Source: Micromonospora sp. RHAY321
GTDB lineage: Bacteria; Actinomycetota; Actinomycetes; Mycobacteriales; Micromonosporaceae
Reading direction: 5' to 3'
Assembly: GCF_023896955.1 (NCBI RefSeq)
Contig: NZ_JAMHIW010000001.1
Span: 62,001-126,000 of the forward strand
Length of the DNA stretch: 64,000 nucleotides
The position numbers and the translations under genes were made by a program. A model generated the notes under the pieces. The model saw nothing but the letters and a program-made list of their open reading frames with translations, had not been told where the DNA came from and ran no database searches. Shown here piece after piece: positions 16,177 through 24,930 of the stretch (within the stretch, counting starts at the first letter, position 1; each line of letters starts with the position of its first letter).

Positions 16177-17526
16177 ATGACCGGGCTCGACCGGCGGCCC
16201 GCCGCCGCCACCGACGAAACACTGCCCCGCGGCCCGCTGGCCGGCTTCGCCGCCGGCTCGCTCGGCATGGGCGTCTGGGTGACCGTGCCCGGCCTGCTGC
16301 TGCTGTACTTCCTCACCGACGTGCTGGCCGTCGGGCCGTGGCTGGCCGGTCTGGCGCTGCTGCTGCCGAAGGTCGCCGACGTGCTGCTGCACCCGTGGGT
16401 CGGGCACCGCGCGGACCTCGAGCAGACCCGCCGCGGCGACCGGCGACGACTGCTGCTGCTCGGCTGCGCCCTGCCGCTCGCGTTCGCCGCGCTGTTCGCG
16501 GTGCCCGGCGGGCTGACCGGCGCGCCGGCCGCCGCGTGGGTGGCGGTGTTCTTCGTCGCCGGCAACCTGCTCTTCGCCGCCTACCAGGTGCCCTACCTGG
16601 CCACCCCGGCCGACCTGCGCATCGGCTACCACGAACGCACCCGGCTGATGGCGTTCCGGATGGTCGTGCTGACCCTGGGCATCCTCGTCTCCGGGCTGCT
16701 GGCCCCACTGCTGACCGGCGGCGACGCCGCGACCCGCGGCGGCTACCAGCGGATGGGCGTGGTGCTGGCCGTGGGGATGGCCCTCGCCATGCTGGTCGGG
16801 GTCGTGGGCATCGCCCGGCTGCGCGGCTCGGCGGCGGCGACCGGTCCCGGCGGGCACGGCGGGTGGCGGGCGTTGCGCACCGCCCTGCGCGACCGGCAGT
16901 TCCGCTGGCTGGTCGCCGCCTACCTGGCCATGTCCACCACCACCCACCTGGTGCTGGCCGGGGTGCCCTACTACGCCGAGTACGAGCTGCGTGACCCCGG
17001 CCTGACCACGGTCCTGGTGGCCGCGTTCGTCGCACCGGCCCTACTGGTCACCCCGGCCTGGCTGGTGCTGGCCCGCCGTGTCGGCAAGCAGCGGGCGCTG
17101 CTCGGCGCGCAGGGCGCGTTCGCCGTCGGCTCGCTGGTGCTGGCGGTGGGCCGACCGGCCGGCCTGCCGGTGCTGGTCGGCGCGGTGGCGGTGCTCGGGG
17201 TGGCGTTCGCCGGCATGCAGCTGCTGCCGTTCTCGATGCTGCCCGACGTGATCCGCGCTGCCGGCGCGGCCGGCGCCGGCACCTACACCGGCGTGTGGAC
17301 GGCCACCGAGGCCACCGGTGCGGCCCTCGGCCCATACGCGTACGCCCTGTGCCTGACCGTCGGCGGGTTCGTGGCCTCGACCGCCGGTCAGACGCCGGTC
17401 CAGCCGGATGCGGCGCTCGCGGCGGTCCGCTACGGGTTCGGGCTGCTGCCCGCCGTGGCGATGCTCGTCGCGCTGCTGCTGCAACGCCGCTACACCCTGG
17501 ACGCGACCGCGCGGGCGGCCAGCTGA
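16177..17526 (+). CDS. MFS transporter of the GPH (MelB-like) type
   Basis: This is a 449-residue, roughly 12-segment carrier. ATG 16177 is 8 bases after GGAGAGG; an in-frame ATG at 16156 has no site. The loop between segments 2 and 3, WVGHRADLEQTRRGDRRRLLLLG, is the diagnostic motif of the glycoside-pentoside-hexuronide cation symporter family. ERTRLMAFRMV and LPFSMLPDVI are further family features. Although many relatives import sugars, actinobacterial members next to TetR genes are often of unknown substrate. Its shared control with a flavin monooxygenase suggests transport of that pathway's substrate or product. Confidence 0.82.
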   Translation: MTGLDRRPAAATDETLPRGPLAGFAAGSLGMGVWVTVPGLLLLYFLTDVLAVGPWLAGLALLLPKVADVLLHPWVGHRADLEQTRRGDRRRLLLLGCALPLAFAALFAVPGGLTGAPAAAWVAVFFVAGNLLFAAYQVPYLATPADLRIGYHERTRLMAFRMVVLTLGILVSGLLAPLLTGGDAATRGGYQRMGVVLAVGMALAMLVGVVGIARLRGSAAATGPGGHGGWRALRTALRDRQFRWLVAAYLAMSTTTHLVLAGVPYYAEYELRDPGLTTVLVAAFVAPALLVTPAWLVLARRVGKQRALLGAQGAFAVGSLVLAVGRPAGLPVLVGAVAVLGVAFAGMQLLPFSMLPDVIRAAGAAGAGTYTGVWTATEATGAALGPYAYALCLTVGGFVASTAGQTPVQPDAALAAVRYGFGLLPAVAMLVALLLQRRYTLDATARAAS

Positions 17527-17572
17527 CGGCACGGCGACGCCGCCGGTCGCCCGGCACTAGACTTCGCCCTCG

Positions 17573-18748
17573 ATGGACGCCCAGCCCACCTCCGCCGAGA
17601 CCCGCCCGTGCGCCCACTGTGGACAGCCGGTGCCGCAGCGCGTCGGCGCGGGTCGACCGTTTCGCTACTGCCGGGACAACGACGGCGCCTGCCAGCGCGC
17701 CTCCCGCAACAGCCGGATGCGCCACCGCAACGCCCCGGGCCTGCCCGGGCAGGTGGCGCGCACCTGGGAGGTGGTGGACCGGCTCGACCAGATCGTCGAG
17801 ACGCTCACCGAGTCCCTGCACGCCGAGCTGTCCCCGGTGGGTGTGCAGCGGCAGCTGGCCCAGGCCCGCGCCGAGGCGGCCACCGAGGTCGCGGCGGCGC
17901 AGACCGAACGCGACGAGGCCCGCGGTGACGCGGAGGACGCCGCGGCCGACGCGGCGCGGGCCCGCGAGCAGGCCCGTGCGGCGCGGGTCGACGCCGAGGA
18001 CGCCCGGCGGAGCGCCGAGGCGGCCGTGCAGCAGGCCGCCGCGGCGCAGGAGCGGGCCCAGCACGCCGAGGCCGCGCGCGACCAGGCACGCCACGACGCC
18101 AGCGCGGCCGAGGCGTTGCGGGCTCAGGCCGAGCGGGACCGCGACCAGGCGCGACACGAGCTGCGGGACCTGGGCGCGCAACGGGACACCGACCGGCAGC
18201 GGATCGCCGACCTGAGCGTCGAGCGCGACGCGCTGCGCGCCGACGCCGAGCGGGCCACCCGGGCCGCCGCCGAGGCGACCGAACGGGCGCACCGGTGGCA
18301 GGGCGAGGTGCAGGACGTACGGCGCCAGATCGAGCAGGCCCGCGCCGACGCCGCGCGGACCCGCACCGAGGCCGCCGACGCGGTCCGGGCGCGGGAGCAG
18401 GCAGACCGGGCTCGCGACCGCGCGCAGGTCGCCGCCCGGGAGGCCGACGACGCGCGGCAGGAGGCCGCCGAGCTGGCGGCGCAGCTGCGCGCCGAGCTGG
18501 CCGCCACGGTCGCCCAACGCGACGCGCTCGCCGCCGAGGTGGGCGCCGCCCGGCAGGCCGCGGCCACCGCCGAGGGCCGGCTCACCGCCCTGACGGTACG
18601 GCTGGAGGCCGCCGAGACCGACCGCGACCTGGCCCAGCGGCGGGTGGCGCAGCTCGGCGACCAGGTCAGCGACTTGGCCCTGGCGCTGGCCCGGCTGGGC
18701 CCCGCCCCGCAGCCGCCGGCCGCCGGCGCGGACAGCGCGGTGGGATGA
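17573..18748 (+). CDS. Alanine/arginine-rich coiled-coil protein with N-terminal zinc-ribbon-like motif
   Basis: This is a 391-residue protein. The first 45 residues hold CAHCGQPVPQR, then FRYCRDNDGACQRAS, a four-cysteine pattern (CxxC, C, C) suggesting a small metal-binding fold like those found on nucleic-acid or chaperone proteins. Residues about 100-375 are an uninterrupted heptad-rich coiled coil of Ala, Arg, Glu, Asp and Gln (for example RAREQARAARVDAEDARRSA). There is no membrane segment or ATPase motif, so it is not an SMC protein. It could be a scaffold or cytoskeleton-like filament protein. No function is recognised, and it stands alone in its transcription unit. Confidence 0.7.
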   Translation: MDAQPTSAETRPCAHCGQPVPQRVGAGRPFRYCRDNDGACQRASRNSRMRHRNAPGLPGQVARTWEVVDRLDQIVETLTESLHAELSPVGVQRQLAQARAEAATEVAAAQTERDEARGDAEDAAADAARAREQARAARVDAEDARRSAEAAVQQAAAAQERAQHAEAARDQARHDASAAEALRAQAERDRDQARHELRDLGAQRDTDRQRIADLSVERDALRADAERATRAAAEATERAHRWQGEVQDVRRQIEQARADAARTRTEAADAVRAREQADRARDRAQVAAREADDARQEAAELAAQLRAELAATVAQRDALAAEVGAARQAAATAEGRLTALTVRLEAAETDRDLAQRRVAQLGDQVSDLALALARLGPAPQPPAAGADSAVG

Positions 18749-18797
18749 GCCGACGGCGGGTGCCCGGTGCGCGCCACGACCGGGCGATGATGGGCGG

Positions 18798-19388
18798 GTG
18801 GGAAAGACATACGAGCGCATCGAAGGCCGGCTGCGGACCTTCATCGAAGCCCAGCCGATGTTCTTCACCGCCACCGCGCCGCTGGCCGGTGACGGCACCA
18901 TCAACCTCTCCCCCAAGGGCCTGCGCGGGTCGTGGGCGGTCCTCGACGAGCAGACGGTGGCCTACCTGGATTTCGCTGGCTCCAACGCCGAGACGGTGGC
19001 CCACCTGCGGGAGAACGGCCGGATCACGCTGATGTGGTGCGCCTTCGAGGGCCCACCGAACATCGTCCGGGTGCACGGGCGCGGTGCGGTGGTCTTCCGC
19101 GACGACCCGCGGTGGGCCGGGCTGATCGGTCACTTCCCGGACGTCGACACCAGCCAGCACGGGCTGCGCGCGATCGTCGTGGTGCACGCCGAGCTGATCC
19201 GGGACACCTGCGGCTACGCCGTGCCGTTGATGACCTACGACGCGGACCGCGATCTGCACGGCAAGCGCTTCGCCCGGGAGGACGACGCGTCGCTGAGCGA
19301 GTACTTCACCAAGAAGGAGCACGTGGCGCGCAGCATCGACGGCCTGCCGGGGCTGCCGCTGCCGCTGCCGGCGACCCCGGTGGTGTGA
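18798..19388 (+). CDS. Pyridoxamine 5'-phosphate oxidase-like (split barrel) flavoprotein
   Basis: This 196-residue protein starts with a GTG at 18798. MFFTATAPLAGDGTINLSPKG is the entry to the FMN-binding split barrel, followed by VAYLDFAGSNAETVAHLRE and ITLMWCAFEGPPNIVRVHG. Such proteins use FMN or F420, or act as heme/flavin storage; the N-terminal 'PKG' type is often called a PPOX-class oxidoreductase. No partner genes are apparent. A role in general redox metabolism is the family expectation only. Confidence 0.75.
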   Translation: MGKTYERIEGRLRTFIEAQPMFFTATAPLAGDGTINLSPKGLRGSWAVLDEQTVAYLDFAGSNAETVAHLRENGRITLMWCAFEGPPNIVRVHGRGAVVFRDDPRWAGLIGHFPDVDTSQHGLRAIVVVHAELIRDTCGYAVPLMTYDADRDLHGKRFAREDDASLSEYFTKKEHVARSIDGLPGLPLPLPATPVV

Positions 19389-19569
19389 GCCCACGCGGCG
19401 TGGGGTGATCGCCACCGCAACCTGCGCCGCATTCGGGCGGTTAACATCCCCGGTGGCGGCGGAAACGCTGCACCGTCACGACCCGCCCGGGGATCACCTG
19501 GTGGAGTGACCGTCCTGGCCGGCTACCCTTGGTCGCGGCCCACCCGTGGACGCCTCACGCCCTCGGGCG

Positions 19570-19596
19570 GGAATGGCTGGGCGGGAACGCACCGTT
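19570..19596 (+). promoter_or_regulatory. SigR-type promoter candidate for rbpA
   Basis: GGAAT at 19570-19574 and GTT at 19594-19596 are separated by 19 bases. This is the GGAAT-N18/19-GTT pattern of the thiol-stress sigma factor SigR/SigH in actinomycetes. rbpA is a known SigR target in Streptomyces coelicolor, which strengthens the call. The start would fall about 35 bases before the rbpA ATG. Confidence 0.55.
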
Positions 19597-19637
19597 ACAC
19601 CCAGAAGACCAGCACCACGAACGAGGGGAAGTCGATC

Positions 19638-19979
19638 ATGGGCGAGCGTATGCTGCGCGGAAGCCGCCTGGGCGCGGTCAGCTATGAATCCGACCGCAAC
19701 ACCGAGCTCGCGCCGCGTCAGACCCGCGAGTACCTCTGCGCCAAGGGCCACCAGTTCGAGGTGCCGTTCGCCGTCGACGCCGAGGTCCCGACGACCTGGG
19801 AGTGCAAGTTCGACGGCAGCGTCGCTCGACTCGTCGACGGCAACGAGCCGGAGCAGAAGAAGGCCAAGCCGCCGCGTACCCACTGGGACATGCTGCTGGA
19901 GCGGCGCTCCATCGCCGAGCTCGAGGACATCCTCGCTGAGCGGCTCCAGGAGGTTCGTACCCGCCGCGGCCGCGCCTGA
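19638..19979 (+). CDS. rbpA: RNA polymerase-binding protein RbpA
   Basis: This 113-residue actinobacterial transcription factor starts at ATG 19638 with GAGGGGA 9 bases ahead. The N-terminal MGERMLRGSRLGAVSYESD leads into the core domain with YLCAKGHQFEVPF and WECKFDG, which carry the zinc-ligand type Cys/His positions. The C-terminal THWDMLLERRSIAELEDIL helix is the sigma interaction domain that contacts the principal sigma factor. RbpA stabilises open complexes and affects rifampicin tolerance. A SigR-like promoter precedes it and a strong hairpin follows. Confidence 0.97.
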   Translation: MGERMLRGSRLGAVSYESDRNTELAPRQTREYLCAKGHQFEVPFAVDAEVPTTWECKFDGSVARLVDGNEPEQKKAKPPRTHWDMLLERRSIAELEDILAERLQEVRTRRGRA

Positions 19980-19995
19980 GCCGCACCACGCACGA

Positions 19996-20030
19996 CACGG
20001 CGCCCCCGGGGTTTCCCCGGGGGCGCCGTG
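19996..20030. terminator. Bidirectional hairpin terminator between rbpA and fxsA
   Basis: A perfect 16-bp stem (CACGGCGCCCCCGGGG and its complement) with a TTT loop lies between the convergent rbpA and fxsA stops. There is no U-tract, as is common for actinobacterial terminators. Confidence 0.8.
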
Positions 20031-20041
20031 GTGTCCTGCGG

Positions 20042-20566
20042 TCAGTTGCGGCCAGGCTCGACGATCTCGCCCTCGATGGCCCGGCCGCCGTCGACCACCA
20101 CCGGTTGCTCCGGGGCGGGACGCGGCGGCGGTTGCGGCGCACCCTGGCGCACCCGCACGGTGCGGGGGCCGAACAGGTCACCGGCGACCATCGACGACAC
20201 CCGCCGCTCGGTGGTGCGTTGCACACCGGCGCGCGCCAACCGGCGCAGCGGCGGCACCAGCAGCAGCAGGCCCACCAGACCGCTGACCAGACCGGGCACC
20301 GCCAGCAGCAGCGCACCGCCCAACCCGACCAGCCCGTCGGTCACCTGCCGGCCCGGGGGCTGCCCCGCCTGAGCGGCGGAGCGGAAACCACGCCAGGCGC
20401 GCATGCCCTCGCGGCGCAGCAGCACCAGCCCGAGCAGTGAGGCGGCGAACACCAGCAGCACCGCCGTGCCGAACCCCAGCGCGCGCCCCACCAGCACGAA
20501 CACGGCCAGCTCCAGCACCACCGCCAGCAACAGGGCCAACGGCACGAACCTCAGTCCTCGGCGCAT
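20042..20566 (-). CDS. fxsA: FxsA family membrane protein
   Basis: This 174-residue inner-membrane protein has hydrophobic segments at about residues 7-27, 31-50 and 82-105. The FxsA hallmarks are present: LELAVFVLVGRALGFGTAV, LRREGMRAWRGF and LLLAVPGLVSGLVGLLLLVPPLR. E. coli FxsA was linked to phage exclusion when overproduced; the native role is unknown. The actinobacterial form has a longer cytoplasmic tail rich in proline and arginine. GAGGTGAG precedes the ATG. It is co-directional with ppm and lnt upstream and could be the end of that transcript. Confidence 0.85.
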   Translation of the reverse strand: MRRGLRFVPLALLLAVVLELAVFVLVGRALGFGTAVLLVFAASLLGLVLLRREGMRAWRGFRSAAQAGQPPGRQVTDGLVGLGGALLLAVPGLVSGLVGLLLLVPPLRRLARAGVQRTTERRVSSMVAGDLFGPRTVRVRQGAPQPPPRPAPEQPVVVDGGRAIEGEIVEPGRN

Positions 20567-20631
20567 CTCACCTCATCGCCAATCCGCGGCACCCGGACAA
20601 GTACCGCCCTTCCAGCATGACACGGCCACGC

Positions 20632-21441
20632 TCACGGCCACCGCACCTGACCGGTGGGGGTGCCGTTCAGGCTCCGGCGCAGCGCCTGCCGCCGGTCCTG
20701 CACTCCCCAGGTGGTGATCCGCCACAGGGCCTCGGCCACGATCCGGGGGCTCATCTTGCTGTCCCCACGTTCCCGTTCGGCGAAGGTGATCGGCACCTCG
20801 ACGATCCGCACCCCGGCCCGGTGCGCCAGCCGGGACAGCTCCACCTGGAACGAGTAGCCCTGGGAGCACACCGACTCCAGGTCGATGGCGTCCAGGGCGC
20901 TGACCTTGTACACGCGGTAGCCGCCGGTGGCGTCCGAGACCGGCATGCCCAGGGCCAGGCGCGCGTACAGGTTGCCGCAGCGCGACAGCAGTAGCCGCCG
21001 CAGCGGCCAGTTCACCAGCTGCGCGCCCCTGGTCCACCGCGACCCGATGACCACGTCGGCGTCGCGGGCGGCCTCCAGCAGCGCCGGCAGGTCCTCCGGG
21101 GCGTGCGAGCCGTCGGCGTCCATCTCCACCACCGCGTGGTAGCCGCGCTCGCGGGCCCAACCGAACCCCGCCAGGTACGCCGCACCGAGGCCCTGCTTGC
21201 CCTCCCGGTGCAGCACCTGCACGTGCGCGTCGGCGCCGGCCAGGTCGTCGGCGATCGCGCCGGTGCCGTCGGGGCTGTTGTCGTCGGCGATCAGGATCTC
21301 CACCGCGGGGGCCGCCCGGCGGACCCGGGCCACGATCGCGGCGACGTTGTCGGCCTCGTTGTAGGTGGGGATCACCACCAGCACCCGACCCACCCCGGGC
21401 ACGCCGCCCGGACGCCGGATCGTATCGGTCGCCTGGATCAC
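20632..21441 (-). CDS. ppm1: Polyprenol monophosphomannose synthase (GT2)
   Basis: This 269-residue glycosyltransferase starts with a GTG at 21441 after GGAGG. VVIPTYNEADNV opens the GT2 fold, ILIADDNSPDGTG and VVEMDADGSHAPEDLP carry the aspartates that bind GDP-mannose and metal, and VIGSRWTRGAQLVNWP and SDATGGYRVYKVSALD are typical of dolichol/polyprenol-phosphate mannose synthases. There is no long C-terminal membrane domain. It makes polyprenyl-phosphate-mannose for lipomannan and O-mannosylation. It lies 34 bases after lnt; in Mycobacterium tuberculosis the two are fused into one Ppm1 protein. Confidence 0.9.
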   Translation of the reverse strand: MIQATDTIRRPGGVPGVGRVLVVIPTYNEADNVAAIVARVRRAAPAVEILIADDNSPDGTGAIADDLAGADAHVQVLHREGKQGLGAAYLAGFGWARERGYHAVVEMDADGSHAPEDLPALLEAARDADVVIGSRWTRGAQLVNWPLRRLLLSRCGNLYARLALGMPVSDATGGYRVYKVSALDAIDLESVCSQGYSFQVELSRLAHRAGVRIVEVPITFAERERGDSKMSPRIVAEALWRITTWGVQDRRQALRRSLNGTPTGQVRWP

Positions 21442-21475
21442 GGTTCCTCCGCTTCCGCCGGCGTACCGGCTGCTG

Positions 21476-23110
21476 CTATCCGGGCATGACCCTCTGCCGC
21501 CGGCGCAGCGTCGCCGCGCCGACCAGCGCGGCCGCCGCCAGCCCGGCGAGCGCCACCTCCGGCCACCAGCCGAGCCGGGTGGCGAGGGTGGTTCCGCCGT
21601 CGAGCCGCAGCTGCCGCACCACGACCTCCCGGGTGTTGAACCCGGTGGCGTCGCTTACCCGGCCGTCGGGGGCGACGAACCCGGACACCCCGACCGTGGA
21701 GGCCATCAACGCCGGCCGGCCGTGCTCGACCGCCCGCAGCCGCACCATGGCCATCTGCTGGCGGGCCTCGGCCACGTTGAACGTCGCGTTGTTGGTCTGC
21801 ACGACGAGCAGTTGCGCGTCGCCGGTGACGGTGTCGCGGACCACCTCGTCGTAGGCGACCTCGAAGCAGATGACGTCGCCGAGGACCATCCGGCCGGTGC
21901 GTACCACGCCCGGGGTGCTGCCGGCCACGAAGTCCGACCGGATCAGGTCGACCTTGTCGCTGACCATGCGGGCCACGTTGCGCAGGGGCACGTACTCGGC
22001 GAACGGCACGGGGTGCCGCTTGGCGTACAGCTGGGTCAGGTCCGGGCCGGTGCCGGGCTGCCACAGGACGCCCGCGTTGCGGACCTGACCGGCGCCGGGG
22101 CCGAGCAGCACCGCGCCGACCAGGATCGGCGCGCGGACGGCGTCGGCGGCCTGGGAGATGCGGGCGCCGGCGGTGGGGTTGCGCAGCGGGTCGATGTCGC
22201 TGGAGTTCTCCGGCCACACCACCAGGTCGGGTTGGCGCTGCGCGCCGGTGGCGACCCGGGCGGCCAGCTCCAGGGTGGCGTCGACGTGGTTGTTGAGCAC
22301 CGCCTGCCGCTGGGCGTTGAAGTCCAGCCCGAGGCGCGGCACGTTGCCCTGCACGATCGCCACGGTCACCTCGGCGCCGTCACCGGCGGCGGCGACGGGC
22401 ACCAGCAGACCTCCCGCGCTCAGCGCCACCGCGGCGGCGGCCGGCACGGCCACCGGCAGCCACCGTCGCGCCGGTGGCGCCTCCGCGGGTGTTTCCCGGG
22501 CGGCGGTCCAGCCACGCCACGCGGCGGTGACGAGCAGCCCGCCGACGAGGGCGACCGCGAAGGTGACCAGCGGGGCGCCGCCCAGCGAGGCCAGGCGCAG
22601 CAGTGGGGAGGAGTCCTGGCTGAACGCCAGCCGTCCCCACGGGAACCCCCCGAACGGGGTGCGGTCGCGCAGCGCCTCCTGGCCCACCCAGAGCAGCCCG
22701 GTCAGCACCGGCCACGCCCACCGGCTGCGGTCGGCCAGCGGCGACACCCAGGCCGTGGCCACGCCGAGCAGCGCCAGGTAGCCGGCCTGCAGCAGCGACA
22801 GCAGCACCCACGGCAGGTAGCCGGTGTGCAGGTTGGTCCAGGCCAGCAGCGGCCCGAACAGCGCCAGCCCGGTGAGGAAGCCCAGTCCGGCGCCGGCGCG
22901 CAGCCGCCGTCGGTGCGCGGCGGCGGCGAGCAGCGCCACACCGACCGGCGCGAGCGGCCACAGCCCGTACGGCGGGAACGCCACCAGCAGGGCCAGGCCG
23001 GCGGCCACCGCCATCGGCACGGCCACCCTCAGCGGCAGTGGCCGGTCGGCAACCGTCGGCTCAGGCGGCACCGCCGGGGTGTGGGTCTCATCCCGGTCCA
23101 GTGTCGTCAC
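21476..23110 (-). CDS. lnt: Apolipoprotein N-acyltransferase
   Basis: This 544-residue membrane enzyme adds the third acyl chain to lipoproteins. About seven N-terminal hydrophobic segments (residues 28-240) precede a periplasmic-type nitrilase domain. The catalytic triad is visible: E301 in VVWPENSS, K364 in AKRHPVPF, and C415 in GDVICFEV. A final hydrophobic segment (LGWWPEVALAGLAAAALVG) closes the protein. The GTG start at 23110 follows GAGGGGAAG. It sits upstream of the polyprenol-phosphate-mannose synthase gene, the arrangement of most actinobacteria. Confidence 0.93.
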   Translation of the reverse strand: MTTLDRDETHTPAVPPEPTVADRPLPLRVAVPMAVAAGLALLVAFPPYGLWPLAPVGVALLAAAAHRRRLRAGAGLGFLTGLALFGPLLAWTNLHTGYLPWVLLSLLQAGYLALLGVATAWVSPLADRSRWAWPVLTGLLWVGQEALRDRTPFGGFPWGRLAFSQDSSPLLRLASLGGAPLVTFAVALVGGLLVTAAWRGWTAARETPAEAPPARRWLPVAVPAAAAVALSAGGLLVPVAAAGDGAEVTVAIVQGNVPRLGLDFNAQRQAVLNNHVDATLELAARVATGAQRQPDLVVWPENSSDIDPLRNPTAGARISQAADAVRAPILVGAVLLGPGAGQVRNAGVLWQPGTGPDLTQLYAKRHPVPFAEYVPLRNVARMVSDKVDLIRSDFVAGSTPGVVRTGRMVLGDVICFEVAYDEVVRDTVTGDAQLLVVQTNNATFNVAEARQQMAMVRLRAVEHGRPALMASTVGVSGFVAPDGRVSDATGFNTREVVVRQLRLDGGTTLATRLGWWPEVALAGLAAAALVGAATLRRRQRVMPG

Positions 23111-23592
23111 GGCAGCTTCCCCTCGATCACGGGGCGAAGGCTACCTGGCCTGCGGGGGTGGCGGCCGCATCGGGCCACCGGGGACGAACCACCCGGCGGA
23201 CATGAAATCGGGGCGCGGCTCGCGCCGCGCCCCGATGCTCCCAGGCCCTCCCCGGCCGGTGCGGCGAGGACGAGGCACGCCGACCTTCGGACCGACCGGA
23301 CGCGGACTGGCTGCCCCCGCCGGGCCGTTGTCTACTGGCCGTGCACCTCACCCTGCCCGTACACCGGTAACCGCGACCGGTTCGCGCCGCCCCGCCGACC
23401 CCCGCCCGCTGGACCTGGCCGCCGCGACGATGATGCTGAAACATGTCGCTCGGCCAGCGGACGAAGGGACGAAGCGAACAACAGCCGCTTCCCGTGGTAG
23501 GACTCAAAGACGGTACGTGTTGCACCCCGCCTCCTGTCAACCCGCCCCCGGCCTGTCGTGTGTTGCGACACGGCGTGTCGGGTCGGCGTGTC
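23111..23592. other. Non-coding stretch between lnt and the kam operon
   Basis: These 482 bases lie downstream of the MutL-like gene and upstream of lnt, both read leftward. Open frames here have poor codon bias and no recognisable domain. I see two hairpins (23207-23236 and a small one at 23566-23580). The rest should contain the lnt promoter near the right of 23110, but no convincing -10/-35 pair was found. Confidence 0.5.
23207..23236. terminator. Strong hairpin, probable terminator of the kam operon
   Basis: A perfect 13-bp stem ATCGGGGCGCGGC closes on its complement with a TCGC loop. The only transcription entering is leftward from the MutL-like gene (stop at 23593). A smaller hairpin, CGACAC-GGC-GTGTCG at 23566-23580, lies closer to that stop and could act first. 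Confidence 0.5.
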
Positions 23593-24930
23593 TCAATGCG
23601 TGGTCAGGTGGTGGCGCAGCAGAGCGCTCGCGGCCGCCCGGTGCTCCTCGGCGAGCAGCCCACCGGCGGCCAGCACGTAGTCGACGTCCACGGCGGCGCG
23701 GGCGTCGCGCGGCAGCGCCCACCCCCCGGCGTGGTCGCCGAGGACCGCCGCCAGCACCTGTCCCGCCGTGCCCGCCGGGGCGTGCCGCAGCACCCCTCCG
23801 GAGCCGACCATCAGTCGCACGTCGCGCAGGTCCCGGCCGGCGCGTTCCCCGGTGGCGGCGCCACGGGCGTGCCGGCGCAGCGCCACCGTCGCCGCGAGGG
23901 TGGCGATGCGGGCGTCCACGGCCCGCTCGGCGTGGTCGGCGGCCAGGAACGCCGGGTCGGCGGCGCGTCGTGCCGCGGCGGCGGCCAGGTCGTCCTGCTC
24001 GGCGGGGGCGAGCAGTCGTTCCTCGGCGGCGGCGCGGACGACCCCGGGGGCGCTCCACCGCATGCCCAGGTCCCCCTCCACGGTGCGGGCCCGCCACAGG
24101 CTGCCGGCGACCTCCCGGCCCGGGCCGGTGGCCCGCTCGTCGGGGGTGAGCACCGAGTACACGTCGGTGGTGGCCCCACCCACGTCGACCACGGCGAGGT
24201 CCCCGCCGATGGTGTCGGCGAGCACCTCCACGCCGGTGAGCACCGCGTCGGGGGTGGCCGCGCGGACCAGCCGCGCGAACCGGGTGCCCCGCGACAGCCG
24301 TTTGCCGCCGATGACGTGACGCAGGAACACCGCCCGGATCGCCGCGCGCGCCGACGCGGGCGCGAGCACCCCGATGCGGGGCAGCACGTTGTCCGCGGCC
24401 GTCACCGGCACCCCGGCGGCCTCCAGCAGCGCGGTCAGCTCCGCGCGTGTCTCGCCGTTGCCGGCGAGGACCACCGGCACCCGCCAGCGGGCCCGGGCCA
24501 GCCGCGTCGCGTTGTGGGCGATCGTCTCGGCGTCACCGCCGTCGGTGCCGCCGACGAGCAGCACCACGTCCGGTCGGGCCGCCCGCAGCGCCGCCAGGTC
24601 CGCCGCGCCGAGCCGACCGGCGGCCACGTGCACCACGTGCGCGCCGGCGGACAATCCGACCCGCCGGCCGGCCTGCGCGGTGACCAGCGGCTCGTAGCCG
24701 ATCACGGCCAGCCGCAGCCCACCACCGGCCGACGAGCACACGTACCACGGCACGTCGCGGACGCCGAGCCCGGCGGTGGCGGCCGCGACCGCGGCGTCCA
24801 GGCCGCGCAGCACGTCGGTGCCGACCGTGGTGGGCGCCGACGCCGCGCCCACCAGCACACCGGCGGCCAGGTCCACCACGGCCGCCTTGGTGTACGTGGA
24901 GCCGACGTCCGCGCAGACCGCCAGGGTCAC
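23593..24930 (-). CDS. MutL/GlmL-type ATPase linked to B12 aminomutase
   Basis: This 445-residue protein of the actin-like ATPase superfamily has VCADVGSTYTKAAVVDLAAG (phosphate-1 motif at the N-terminus), VVDVGGATTDVYSVL (phosphate-2, about residue 245) and LMVGSGGVLRHAP near the end. Relatives named MutL/GlmL are encoded next to coenzyme-B12 glutamate mutase and aminomutases, where a chaperone or reactivase role is proposed; it is not DNA mismatch repair MutL. The GTG start overlaps the hotdog gene's stop by 4 bases. As the last gene of the kam operon, it probably maintains the KamDE aminomutase. Confidence 0.82.
   Translation of the reverse strand: MTLAVCADVGSTYTKAAVVDLAAGVLVGAASAPTTVGTDVLRGLDAAVAAATAGLGVRDVPWYVCSSAGGGLRLAVIGYEPLVTAQAGRRVGLSAGAHVVHVAAGRLGAADLAALRAARPDVVLLVGGTDGGDAETIAHNATRLARARWRVPVVLAGNGETRAELTALLEAAGVPVTAADNVLPRIGVLAPASARAAIRAVFLRHVIGGKRLSRGTRFARLVRAATPDAVLTGVEVLADTIGGDLAVVDVGGATTDVYSVLTPDERATGPGREVAGSLWRARTVEGDLGMRWSAPGVVRAAAEERLLAPAEQDDLAAAAARRAADPAFLAADHAERAVDARIATLAATVALRRHARGAATGERAGRDLRDVRLMVGSGGVLRHAPAGTAGQVLAAVLGDHAGGWALPRDARAAVDVDYVLAAGGLLAEEHRAAASALLRHHLTTH

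Noticed and set aside
23127..23540. Possible 137-codon gene between lnt and the kam operon
   Set aside because: Codon bias is poor, the translation is full of Arg, Ser and Gly without a domain, and a strong hairpin lies inside it.
23593..24930. DNA mismatch repair protein MutL
   Set aside because: The name MutL is used for two unrelated families. This protein has actin-like ATPase motifs (VDVGGATTD) and sits in a B12 aminomutase operon, so the glutamate-mutase-associated family applies.
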